Shown in pieces: positions 15,445 to 23,120 of a stretch of DNA of 33,970 nucleotides (position 1 is the stretch's first letter; every line of letters begins with the position of its first letter). The stretch lies in assembly GCA_902801475.1 (NCBI GenBank), contig CADCIO010000033.1, positions 1 to 33,970 of the forward strand. Reading direction: 5' to 3'. The position numbers and the translations under genes were made by a program. The DNA comes from an uncultured Bacteroidales bacterium (GTDB taxonomy: Bacteria; Bacteroidota; Bacteroidia; Bacteroidales; Bacteroidaceae). The notes below the pieces were generated by a model that saw only the letters and a program-made list of their open reading frames with translations, did not search any database and had not been told where the DNA came from.

Positions 15445-16815
15445 ATGAACGACAACAAGAGAGCAACGCTTGAACTGGGTACGAAGCCTGTGGGCCGCCT
15501 GCTGTGGCAGTACGCTGCACCTGCCATTGTGGCCATGGTGGCCAGTTCGCTTTACAATATAGTAGACTCCATCTTTATCGGTCAGGGTGTGGGTGCATTG
15601 GCCATTTCTGGCCTTGCCATCACTTTCCCCTTCATGAACCTGAGTGCTGCCGTGGGAGCCTGTATCGGTGTGGGTGCCAGCACCTATCTCTCCGTGAAGC
15701 TGGGGCAGAAAGACTATTCCATGGCTCAGCGCATCCTGGGCACATCGCTGGTCTTGAAAATCGTGACAGGCATCATCTTCGGTGCCCTGGGCATCTTGTT
15801 TCTCGACCCCATCCTGTATTTCTTTGGAGCCACGGAAAACACCATCAGCTATGCGCGCGACTACATGCTGGTGATCTTGCTGGGCAATGTGTTCACCCAT
15901 CTCTATTTCGGCATGAATGCCCTGCTCAGGGCAACCGCAAAACCGCGCCAGGCCATGTATGCCACGCTCTTCACCGTGGCCTTGAACACCGTGCTCGACC
16001 CACTCTTCATCTATACCTTCCGAATGGGCATCCAGGGAGCAGCCCTGGCCACCATCCTTGCCCAGTTCATTGCCATGTGCTGGCAGCTGTGGCTGTTCAG
16101 TAACCCCAAGGAGCTGATACACTTCCGGCGAGGCATCTATGGGCTGGACAAGACCATCATCCGCAACATACTGGCCATTGGCATCTCACCCTTCTCGATG
16201 AATGCCTGTGCGTGTATCATTGTGATCATCATCAACACAGCCCTGGTGCGCCATGGGGGTGACTTGGCCGTGGGAGCCTATGGAATAGCCAACCGCATTG
16301 GCTTCCTGTTTTTCATGATCGTGATGGGCATCAACCAAGGCATGCAGCCGATTGCTGGCTATAACTATGGTGCCAGACAGTGGGACCGCATGTTGCACGT
16401 CTTGAAACTCTCCATGATTTTCGCCACGCTGGTGATGGCCATAGGCTGGCTTGTGGGTGAATTGCTGCCCTACCCTTGCGCCAGACTCTTCACACGCGAC
16501 GAGGAACTCATAGCCATAGCAGCCCGAGGCATCCGCATCAACATGCTGGTGTTCCCCATGATAGGCTCGCAGGCTGTCATCACCAACTTCTTCCAATCCA
16601 TCGGCAAGGCAAAAATCAGCATCTTCCTCTCGCTCTCACGACAGATGATCTTCCTGCTGCCCCTGCTCATCATACTGCCACCCATCATGGGAGTAGACGG
16701 TGTGTGGGCGGCTTTGCCTGCCTCCGACACAGTGGCCTTCATCGTGACCTGGATCATCATGATACGCTATATGAGGAAGTTTAGAGAGATGAAGGTTGAA
16801 AGTATTCATCAATGA
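15445..16815 (+). CDS. MATE-family multidrug/Na+ efflux transporter
   Basis: A 456-residue integral membrane protein with about 12 hydrophobic segments in two related halves. The start LGTKPVGRLLWQYAAPAI followed by SSLYNIVDSIFIGQGVG is the standard N-terminal MATE sequence, and the second half repeats the pattern (ANRIGFLFFMIVMGINQGMQ, PIAGYNYGA). It probably exports cationic compounds in exchange for Na+ or H+; the substrate cannot be inferred. The gene is followed after 13 bp by the kinase-like gene and probably co-transcribed with it. Confidence 0.92.
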   Translation: MNDNKRATLELGTKPVGRLLWQYAAPAIVAMVASSLYNIVDSIFIGQGVGALAISGLAITFPFMNLSAAVGACIGVGASTYLSVKLGQKDYSMAQRILGTSLVLKIVTGIIFGALGILFLDPILYFFGATENTISYARDYMLVILLGNVFTHLYFGMNALLRATAKPRQAMYATLFTVALNTVLDPLFIYTFRMGIQGAALATILAQFIAMCWQLWLFSNPKELIHFRRGIYGLDKTIIRNILAIGISPFSMNACACIIVIIINTALVRHGGDLAVGAYGIANRIGFLFFMIVMGINQGMQPIAGYNYGARQWDRMLHVLKLSMIFATLVMAIGWLVGELLPYPCARLFTRDEELIAIAARGIRINMLVFPMIGSQAVITNFFQSIGKAKISIFLSLSRQMIFLLPLLIILPPIMGVDGVWAALPASDTVAFIVTWIIMIRYMRKFREMKVESIHQ

Positions 16816-16828
16816 ATGATTAGGAATT

Positions 16829-17452
16829 ATGGACAAGAAAGACAATATCATCATCACCGTGGGCCGACAACTGGGAAGCGGTGGACACACGATGGCCAAG
16901 ATGCTGGCAGAGGACTTCGGTTGCAAGCTCTACGACCGGGAGCTGCTGAACCTTGCTGCCAAGGAGAGTGGCTTCGCGGAGGAGATATTTGAGCAGAACG
17001 ACGAGCAGAAGGGGTTCCTGAAATCGCTCTTCCACATGCGTGCCCCACATGTCTCCGACACCAACTTCTACAACAGCCGCTTCTCGCAGGAGAGCCTTTT
17101 CCTGTTTCAGAGCGAGGCCATCCGCAAGGCAGCAGCAGAAGGACGCTGTGTGTTTGTGGGGAGGTGTGCTGACTATGTATTGCGCGACAGAAAGGATGTG
17201 GTGAACATTTTCATCACGGCAACCCTTGAAGACCGCATCAAGGCAGTGTGTGAGCGGCATCAATGCGACGAGGAGACTGCCAGGCACATCATCAAGGACA
17301 AAGAGAACCAGCGTGCCAATTTCTACAACTACTACACCGGCAAGCGCTGGGGGCATGCTGAAAGCTATGACCTCTGCATCAACACCTCGCTGGTTGGCAT
17401 GGAGAAAGCACGCCAACTGATTAAGCAATACGTCATGGACTTCATAGGATGA
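16829..17452 (+). CDS. cytidylate-kinase-like family protein
   Basis: A 207-residue protein. ITVGRQLGSGGHTMAKMLA (9-27) is a P-loop variant of the cytidylate-kinase-like family, and LYDRELL follows at the position of the usual nucleotide-monophosphate binding element. FVGRCADYVLRDR and ATLEDRIKAV are further family blocks, as is the lid region RANFYNYYTGKRWG. This family (Cmk-like 2) is widespread in Bacteroidetes and distinct from true Cmk; the physiological substrate is not established. It lies directly downstream of the MATE transporter, an association I have seen before but cannot explain functionally. Confidence 0.85.
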   Translation: MDKKDNIIITVGRQLGSGGHTMAKMLAEDFGCKLYDRELLNLAAKESGFAEEIFEQNDEQKGFLKSLFHMRAPHVSDTNFYNSRFSQESLFLFQSEAIRKAAAEGRCVFVGRCADYVLRDRKDVVNIFITATLEDRIKAVCERHQCDEETARHIIKDKENQRANFYNYYTGKRWGHAESYDLCINTSLVGMEKARQLIKQYVMDFIG

Positions 17453-17481
17453 TTCGATGATGCCTGATGGGTGATCACATC

Positions 17482-18939
17482 TCATCTGTTGTCCCTCACA
17501 ACAACTTTCCTGCGGTTCCGTATGTTGATGCCCTTCTGTGGACGTGAAAGCCGCTGTCCCTGAAGGTTGTAGACAGGGGCATTTCCCTCTCCGAATATAT
17601 CTCTCCCCTCTAAAACCACATCAATCCCCGTCGGAATAATCATCTGGCGGTATTCCACAATGTGTTGGTCAATCCATTTCTTTCGCCAGGCAAACCACTT
17701 GTGAGCATACTCAATGCTTTCGTCGAAAGGCTTTCGGGCCTCCTTCCAACGGATGGAATCCAATACAATGGCCTGCTCCATGGGTTGTGCCAATTCTGAG
17801 TGTCGCAGATCCTCAAGCCATGCGTCCATCTCGTCGAAGAATGTGGGTGCAAGCTCATCGTACAGACGTACATACTCTTTCAGGAAAGCTTGGTTGGGGT
17901 TGTTGAACAGGAATCGGAACACAAAATAATTGTGTTTGGTAAACCATTGGTTGGCAAACCAATCTGTGGTATCTGGCATTACCGAATCAAAGTCCCACAG
18001 GCATGGCATTTCAACTTTTGTGGTGTCAGAATAGTCGTACTTCGTAAGGAAATAGTTGCATCCCCTCCAATCTTTAAACCCTAAAAGGTCATGGGCTAGC
18101 AACCACGTAGCAAACGAAAGCACATTTACATATTCGGGATAAGAGCCATCGAGCACGGAAGACTCCACCCGATGAATCATTTCCGAAAACTGCTCTATCT
18201 GTTCTTCAGTGATCTCATCCTGATCAGGATACTTAAACGTATATTGGACGTATGACTCCAAAATGTCTGAAGGCACAGCGACATCTTCATTCCAGAAATA
18301 GGGATCATACTCAAAAAGGTATCCTTCTTTGGAAATATTGATGCGGCAATCGGTGTTACGCCTGACCGATTCCATCAACAGGTAGTTGCCTTTGTATTCG
18401 CCGTTGAAAATCAAATTGACATGCTCAAAGGCTGCCACGAAGGGCATTCCCAGCATCTCTGCCACTTTGCTCCCCACGTCGGCTTTGATGTCTTGGGTCG
18501 TCAGGAGCAGCCAATTCTTGTCGTAGAAGCGCACATCACCCCTTCTGAGCATATCGTTCTTCTTCTCCAACTTCACCTTGTAGGGTTTCTTCGGCATGCG
18601 GGCCGTATAGTTGCCACGAATGTTCACCCTCATGCCGCTCACATCCTCTTCATACTCCCCACTGTCGAACATGAGAGAGTCGCCAAGCGAGATGGTCACC
18701 CGACCCGGCACTTTCGTTGCTCCCGTGATGGAATGACCATAGCATCCTTCGGGCGCATCAATGGAGTAATAGTGCGGAAACTCGCGATTCACGGTGTTGA
18801 TTTCAACCACAGGCAGACCCATTGCCCGCACTTTGGCAAGGATGGTATCCTCGCGACCGGTAATCTGCCGAGGGGCATGTGTCTGTCCGAACACACTTAC
18901 TGCAATGAAAGCCAACAACAAAGCGATACTTCTCTTCAT
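17482..18939 (-). CDS. secreted CotH-kinase family protein
   Basis: A 485-residue protein starting with a signal peptide (MKRSIALLLAFIAVSVFGQ). The CotH core includes MRVNIRGNYTARMPKKPYKV, RFYDKNWLLL with the D-x-x-V-G element after it, and the acidic pair D316/D318 in LWDFDSV, the metal-binding part of the kinase. The tail (PVYNLQGQRLSRPQKGI) is the short C-terminal element frequent on exported Prevotella/Bacteroides proteins. CotH proteins are atypical kinases that phosphorylate secreted proteins; in Bacteroidetes the substrates are unknown. It is a single gene with its own promoter, divergent from the phosphodiesterase. Confidence 0.9.
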   Translation of the reverse strand: MKRSIALLLAFIAVSVFGQTHAPRQITGREDTILAKVRAMGLPVVEINTVNREFPHYYSIDAPEGCYGHSITGATKVPGRVTISLGDSLMFDSGEYEEDVSGMRVNIRGNYTARMPKKPYKVKLEKKNDMLRRGDVRFYDKNWLLLTTQDIKADVGSKVAEMLGMPFVAAFEHVNLIFNGEYKGNYLLMESVRRNTDCRINISKEGYLFEYDPYFWNEDVAVPSDILESYVQYTFKYPDQDEITEEQIEQFSEMIHRVESSVLDGSYPEYVNVLSFATWLLAHDLLGFKDWRGCNYFLTKYDYSDTTKVEMPCLWDFDSVMPDTTDWFANQWFTKHNYFVFRFLFNNPNQAFLKEYVRLYDELAPTFFDEMDAWLEDLRHSELAQPMEQAIVLDSIRWKEARKPFDESIEYAHKWFAWRKKWIDQHIVEYRQMIIPTGIDVVLEGRDIFGEGNAPVYNLQGQRLSRPQKGINIRNRRKVVVRDNR

Positions 18940-18962
18940 ACAGCCAATGGGTTATTTTTTTG

Positions 18963-18994
18963 CAAAAATAATGCTTTAAACATAAATATCCAAA
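18963..18994 (-). promoter_or_regulatory. promoter of the CotH gene
   Basis: On the minus strand TTTG (18994-18991), 20 nt, then TATTTTTG (18970-18963), matching both Bacteroidetes elements at ideal spacing. The start codon is 24 bp further at 18939. Confidence 0.65.
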
Positions 18995-19024
18995 AAAACG
19001 ATTCTATATTTAACAGAATATGTG

Positions 19025-19032
19025 TATTTTTG
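19025..19032 (+). promoter_or_regulatory. -7 box of the phosphodiesterase gene
   Basis: TATTTTTG matches TAnnTTTG; the ATG is 28 bp downstream at 19061. No clear TTTG is present at the -33 position. The box is divergent from the CotH promoter some 30 bp away. Confidence 0.45.
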
Positions 19033-19060
19033 CAACACTTATTCAACGAAAAGCAGAAAA

Positions 19061-19555
19061 ATGAAGACCATCGGCATCATCAGCGACACCCATGCCTACT
19101 GGGACGACCGCTACCTGACCTATTTTGAACCCTGCGACGAGATATGGCACGCAGGCGATTTCGGCTCACTTGAGATTGCTATGCGGCTGAATGAATTCCG
19201 TCCACTCCGTGCTGTCTATGGCAATTGCGACGGAGGCGACCTGCGCCAGATGTTCACCGAGAAACTTAGATGGCAATGCGAGGGAGTTTCCGTACTTATG
19301 AAACACATTGGAGGCTATCCCGGCCATTATGACCCCAGCATACGGAGCCAAATCTACACCAACCCACCGCAACTCTTCATCAGTGGACATTCTCACATTC
19401 TGAAAGTGCAGTTCGACAAGCAACTCCAACTGCTGCACATCAATCCAGGAGCAGCCGGAATGCAAGGGTGGCACAAAGAGCGGACACTCGTGCGACTCAC
19501 CATCAACGGCAGTCGGTTCGACGACTGTGAAGTCATCACCCTCGGCCAAAAATAA
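19061..19555 (+). CDS. YfcE/MJ0936-type metallophosphoesterase
   Basis: A 164-residue calcineurin-like phosphodiesterase. Metal ligands are all visible: D9 and H11 (ISDTH), D33 (HAGDFG), N55 (YGNCDG), H82, and H110/H112 (SGHSH). Length and motif order match the YfcE/MJ0936 family of small bacterial phosphodiesterases. The chosen start is MKTIGIISDTH; the frame extends upstream, but only through the promoter. The natural substrate is not known for most members. Confidence 0.9.
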   Translation: MKTIGIISDTHAYWDDRYLTYFEPCDEIWHAGDFGSLEIAMRLNEFRPLRAVYGNCDGGDLRQMFTEKLRWQCEGVSVLMKHIGGYPGHYDPSIRSQIYTNPPQLFISGHSHILKVQFDKQLQLLHINPGAAGMQGWHKERTLVRLTINGSRFDDCEVITLGQK

Positions 19556-19626
19556 CATGTCGGTCAGCATAAATAGAAACAGGTAGTGAGAGAAAATAGA
19601 ATTAAGTGAATTTTTTCGAGAAAAAG

Positions 19627-19658
19627 TTTGGCGGTTTCCTGAAAAAGCAATAATTTTG
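19627..19658 (+). promoter_or_regulatory. promoter of the citrate operon
   Basis: TTTG at 19627-19630, 20 nt, then TAATTTTG at 19651-19658: the full Bacteroidetes consensus. Transcription should begin near 19,665, leaving a leader of about 190 nt before citD, unusually long for this window. Confidence 0.75.
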
Positions 19659-19672
19659 CAGCCGTTACTGAT

Positions 19673-19817
19673 ATCATGAGAAAATCAATACTCCTCGCGT
19701 GAGCGTAAGCATTGATGTCACGGGTTTACCTAAGAATCCGGGGGATCAAAGCATTTGTGCACTCACCCCCCAGAAAACATGATTTGAAAAACAAGCCATC
19801 AGGGAAAACTATCCCTG
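19673..19817 (+). promoter_or_regulatory. structured leader RNA of the citrate operon, candidate riboswitch-like element
   Basis: An outer 6-bp stem P1 pairs ATCATG (19673-19678) with CATGAT (19778-19783). Inside, P2 pairs ATCAAT (19684-19689) with ATTGAT (19711-19716) and is capped by CGC-GTGA-GCG (19696-19705), a GNRA-type loop. P3 pairs GGGGG (19740-19744) with CCCCC (19766-19770) and is capped by GCA-TTTG-TGC (19751-19760). The P2 loop GTGAG (19699-19703) is complementary to CTCAC (19762-19766), allowing a tertiary contact that would compete with the first pair of P3. A further hairpin CAGGGA/TCCCTG (19800-19805/19812-19817) lies 40 bp before the start codon. This is a three-way junction with an expression-platform-like hairpin. 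I cannot match it to a known riboswitch class. Confidence 0.5.
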
Positions 19818-19857
19818 TTGCCCGCATTGATTATTTAACCTATTAACTACAATATTT

Positions 19858-20139
19858 ATGGAAATGAAAGAAGCTTTTGCAGGTACACTCGAATCGGGCG
19901 ACATCCTGGTTCGCATTGCGCCTGCCGAAAACAAAGGGCTGGAGATTGACCTCGAAAGCACCGTGGCCTACCAGTTTGGAAGGCAAATCAAGACCGTCAT
20001 TACCGAGACTTTAACAGGTCTGGGCATCAACGATGCCAAAGTGACCGCTACGGACAAAGGTGCCCTCGATTGCACCATCCGCGCACGTGTCACCGCTGCT
20101 GCCGTCAGGGCAACTGGCAAGGACGTTTGGAAAGACTAA
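19858..20139 (+). CDS. citD: citrate lyase acyl carrier protein (gamma subunit)
   Basis: A 93-residue protein. AGTLESGD near the start contains Ser13, equivalent to the serine (Ser14 in E. coli) that carries the phosphoribosyl-dephospho-CoA arm. DKGALDCTIRARV near the end is the other family block. The acyl carrier shuttles acetyl and citryl groups between CitF and CitE. First gene of the operon, behind the structured leader. There is no Shine-Dalgarno sequence, as is common in Bacteroidetes. Confidence 0.93.
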   Translation: MEMKEAFAGTLESGDILVRIAPAENKGLEIDLESTVAYQFGRQIKTVITETLTGLGINDAKVTATDKGALDCTIRARVTAAAVRATGKDVWKD

Positions 20140-20158
20140 CCTTAAAAAACCAAAAATC

Positions 20159-21070
20159 ATGCAGAGATTAAGAAGAACCATGATGTTCGTGCCAGGCAAC
20201 AACCCCGGCATGATGTCGGATGCCTTCATCTATGGCCCCGACTCGATTATGCTTGACTTGGAAGACTCGGTGACGATGGCTGAGAAAGACACCGCCCGTC
20301 TCTTGGTATACAACGCCCTGAAAACCATCGACTACGGACAGACGGAGATGGTGGTGCGCATCAATCCGCTCAACACACCCTACGGAAAGAAGGACATCGA
20401 AGCTGTCGTGAAAGCAGGTGTACATGTCATCCGTATGCCCAAGACTGAAACGGCAGAGGAAGTCGTGGAGGTGGAGCGCGAGATTGAGAAGGTGGAGAAG
20501 GAAATCGGTTGCCTCGGACGCACCCAGATCATGGCTGCCATCGAGAGCACACTGGGCATTGTCAACGCCTACTCCATCGCCGTAGCATCGAAGCGCATGA
20601 TGGGTATCGCGCTGGGTGCAGAGGACTACTGCGCCAACCTGAAGACACAACGCACACAAGGCGACAACCCCAACTTCGGAATGGAGCTGCTGATGGCACG
20701 ACAGATGATCGTTGTGGCAGCACGTGCTGCAGGCATCGACGCCCTCGATACCGTCTACTCCAACCTTAACGACATGGAAACGTTCCGTCGCGAAGTAGAG
20801 ATGATCAAGGCTCTGGGATTCGACGGCAAGTCAATCATCAACCCGCGCCAGATTGAAATCGTCAACGATGTGTTCACACCGAAACAGAAGGACATCGACA
20901 AGGCCCTTGCCGTTGTAGCTGCCATCAAGGAAGCTGAGAAGAAGGGTTCGGGCGTCATCGCCGTCAACGGAAAGATGGTAGACCGTCCCGTCGTCATTCG
21001 CGCACAGCACACCATCGAACTCGCCATCGCATCAGGAGTTTTAAAACAGGAGGACATTGACAATGAATAA
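20159..21070 (+). CDS. citE: citrate lyase beta subunit (citryl-ACP oxaloacetate-lyase)
   Basis: A 303-residue TIM-barrel protein. RRTMMFVPGNNPGMM at the start, DSIMLDLEDSVT with the metal/carboxylate site, RINPLNTPYG, and LGAEDYCANL are standard CitE/HpcH motifs, and the length is normal. It splits citryl-ACP into oxaloacetate and acetyl-ACP. The chosen ATG is 19 bp after citD; the frame opens further upstream only through citD. Its end overlaps citF by 8 bp. Confidence 0.93.
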   Translation: MQRLRRTMMFVPGNNPGMMSDAFIYGPDSIMLDLEDSVTMAEKDTARLLVYNALKTIDYGQTEMVVRINPLNTPYGKKDIEAVVKAGVHVIRMPKTETAEEVVEVEREIEKVEKEIGCLGRTQIMAAIESTLGIVNAYSIAVASKRMMGIALGAEDYCANLKTQRTQGDNPNFGMELLMARQMIVVAARAAGIDALDTVYSNLNDMETFRREVEMIKALGFDGKSIINPRQIEIVNDVFTPKQKDIDKALAVVAAIKEAEKKGSGVIAVNGKMVDRPVVIRAQHTIELAIASGVLKQEDIDNE

Positions 21071-22607
21071 CATCATCGCACAGAGAGCAGCCCTCGTAGA
21101 GCAGGCTGCCGCCCAGATGGGTAAGAATATATATAATGGTACGCGCGAGAAGGATCAGACTGCTCGTACTGAGAACCAGAAAGAGGGTGCCTCGTCGAAG
21201 GTTTGCACACTGGAAGAGGCTATCCGCAAGAGCGGACTGAAGGATGGTATGACCATTTCGTTCCACCACCACTTCCGCGCCGGCGACAAAGTGGTGAACC
21301 TCGTCGTCGACAAATTGGCCGAGATGGGCTTCAAAAACCTGCATCTGGCTGCTTCAAGTCTGCAGGATGTCCACAAGCCCCTGATTGAACACATCAAGAA
21401 CGGCGTGATTACAGAGATCAGCACCAGTGGACTGCGTGGCGAACTGGCCAACGAGATTTCGCGCGGACTGATGGAAAAACCCGTGGTGTTCCGCTCTCAC
21501 GGTGGTCGTGGTTCGGCCATTGCCAATGGCGACCTGCACATCGACGTGGCCTTCCTTGGTGCTTCTTCTTGCGACGCAGCCGGTAATGCCTGTGGATTCT
21601 CGCGCTCTGAGAATGCCAAGAGCATCTGCGGATCGCTGGGCTATGCCCTGCCCGATGCACGCTATGCCGACAAGGTGGTCATTCTGACCGACGACCTCGT
21701 GCAATATCCCAATACACCCAATGCCATCTCTGAGCACGATGTGGACTTCGTCGTGGAAGTAGAGAGCGTTGGCGACTCATCGAAGATTGCCTCCGGTGCT
21801 ATCCGCGACACCAAGAACCCACGCGACATCCTGCTCGCCAAGCAGGCTGCCAAGGTCATCATCAACAGCGGCTACTTCAAGAATGGATTCTCCATCCAGA
21901 CAGGTTCAGGCGGTGCTTCGCTCGCTGCCGTGAAGTATATCCGCGAGAGCATGATTGAGCAGGGCATCAAGGCTTCGTTCGCACTTGGTGGCATCACCGC
22001 CCACATGGTGAAGATGCACGAAGAGGGATTGATCGACCGTTTGATTGACGTACAGTCGTTCGACAAGGTGGCCGCTGAATCGCTCATGAACGACCCGATG
22101 CACAAAGAGGTATCTGCCAGCGAGTATGCCAGTGCCGACACGCCGGGATCGGCCACTCACTATCTCGACATCGTCATCCTCTCTGCCCTTGAGGTAGACG
22201 TCAACTTCAACGTGAACGTGCTCGTGGGTAGCGACGGTATCATCCGTGGCGCCGTGGGTGGACATCCCGATACTGCTGCCGACTCTGCTCTGAGCATCAT
22301 CGTTTGCCCGCTCCTTCGTGGTCGCATTCCTTGCGTGGTCGACGAGGTGACAACACTCATCACTCCGGGTGCCACCGTCGATGTCGTAGTGACAGAATAT
22401 GGTATCGCCGTGAACCCGAACCGTCCGGAGATTGCCGAGCGTCTGAAGGCTGCCGGCCTGAAGCTCGTCACACTGGAACAACTGCGCGACCATGCCCTGA
22501 AGGTGATTGGCCAACCCGACCCACTGCCTTTCGGCGACAAGGTGGTCGGTGTGGTGATGAACCGCGACGGATCGGTGATGGATGTCATCAAGAACATCAA
22601 AGAATAA
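21063..22607 (+). CDS. citF: citrate lyase alpha subunit (citrate CoA/ACP-transferase)
   Basis: A 514-residue protein of normal CitF length. It exchanges the acetyl group of acetyl-ACP for citrate. Recognisable blocks include GMTISFHHHFRAGD, the GRGSAIANGDLHIDVAFLG region, IQTGSGGASLAAVKYI and GGHPDTAADSALSIIV. The start is fixed by AGGAGG at 21048-21053, 9 nt before ATG 21063, one of very few real Shine-Dalgarno sites here, useful because the gene overlaps citE. A TTG at 21057 would sit too close to it. Confidence 0.93.
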   Translation: MNNIIAQRAALVEQAAAQMGKNIYNGTREKDQTARTENQKEGASSKVCTLEEAIRKSGLKDGMTISFHHHFRAGDKVVNLVVDKLAEMGFKNLHLAASSLQDVHKPLIEHIKNGVITEISTSGLRGELANEISRGLMEKPVVFRSHGGRGSAIANGDLHIDVAFLGASSCDAAGNACGFSRSENAKSICGSLGYALPDARYADKVVILTDDLVQYPNTPNAISEHDVDFVVEVESVGDSSKIASGAIRDTKNPRDILLAKQAAKVIINSGYFKNGFSIQTGSGGASLAAVKYIRESMIEQGIKASFALGGITAHMVKMHEEGLIDRLIDVQSFDKVAAESLMNDPMHKEVSASEYASADTPGSATHYLDIVILSALEVDVNFNVNVLVGSDGIIRGAVGGHPDTAADSALSIIVCPLLRGRIPCVVDEVTTLITPGATVDVVVTEYGIAVNPNRPEIAERLKAAGLKLVTLEQLRDHALKVIGQPDPLPFGDKVVGVVMNRDGSVMDVIKNIKE

Positions 22608-22610
22608 GAA

Positions 22611-23120
22611 ATGGAGATAACGCTTGAAGAGTTGCTGGGCAGTCGCGACGCCCGCCATGCCATGCAAGAACGTCTGATGCAGGAGCATCCGGACAAGACA
22701 TTGGTATGCCTGACGGTGGTGATGCCCGGCAGCATCAAGCGCAACGAGCAGTCGCTTGTCGTGGCCAAGGCAGCGGTGGAGGCACTGAAAGAATGCTTCC
22801 ACCCCCACGAAGGGGAACTCCTCGAGCGTGACCTGACTACGGGCTACGAGGCATATCTGCTCACAAGCATCAGTAGGAAAGAGGCCAAGCGGATGACGTG
22901 CAAGATTGAAGACAGCCATCCGCTGGGCCGCCTTTTCGACATGGATGTGTTCGACGAATCGGGTATTCCCATCCCTCGGACAGCCGTTGGCAGCGAGCCG
23001 CGCCGTTGTCTGCTCTGCAACAACGAGGCACGCTACTGTATGCGCAACCGCACTCACACACAGGAAGAGTTGCAACAGCACATCAACAAAATCATCCACG
23101 ACTATGTACACGGAGTTTGA
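22611..23120 (+). CDS. citX: apo-citrate lyase phosphoribosyl-dephospho-CoA transferase
   Basis: A 169-residue protein of normal CitX size. The block PRRCLLCNNEARYCMRNRTH near the end is the conserved Cys-rich CitX element. It transfers the prosthetic group made by CitG onto the serine of CitD. It begins 3 bp after citF and overlaps the next gene by 17 bp. Confidence 0.88.
   Translation: MEITLEELLGSRDARHAMQERLMQEHPDKTLVCLTVVMPGSIKRNEQSLVVAKAAVEALKECFHPHEGELLERDLTTGYEAYLLTSISRKEAKRMTCKIEDSHPLGRLFDMDVFDESGIPIPRTAVGSEPRRCLLCNNEARYCMRNRTHTQEELQQHINKIIHDYVHGV

Noticed and set aside
15418..16122. Long minus-strand frame opposite the MATE gene
   Set aside because: Low-complexity, His-rich translation typical of an antisense shadow of a GC-rich gene; the MATE frame is unambiguous.
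19673..19817. Citrate leader as a TPP, cobalamin, FMN or SAM riboswitch
   Set aside because: The conserved core sequences of those classes are not visible in the leader.
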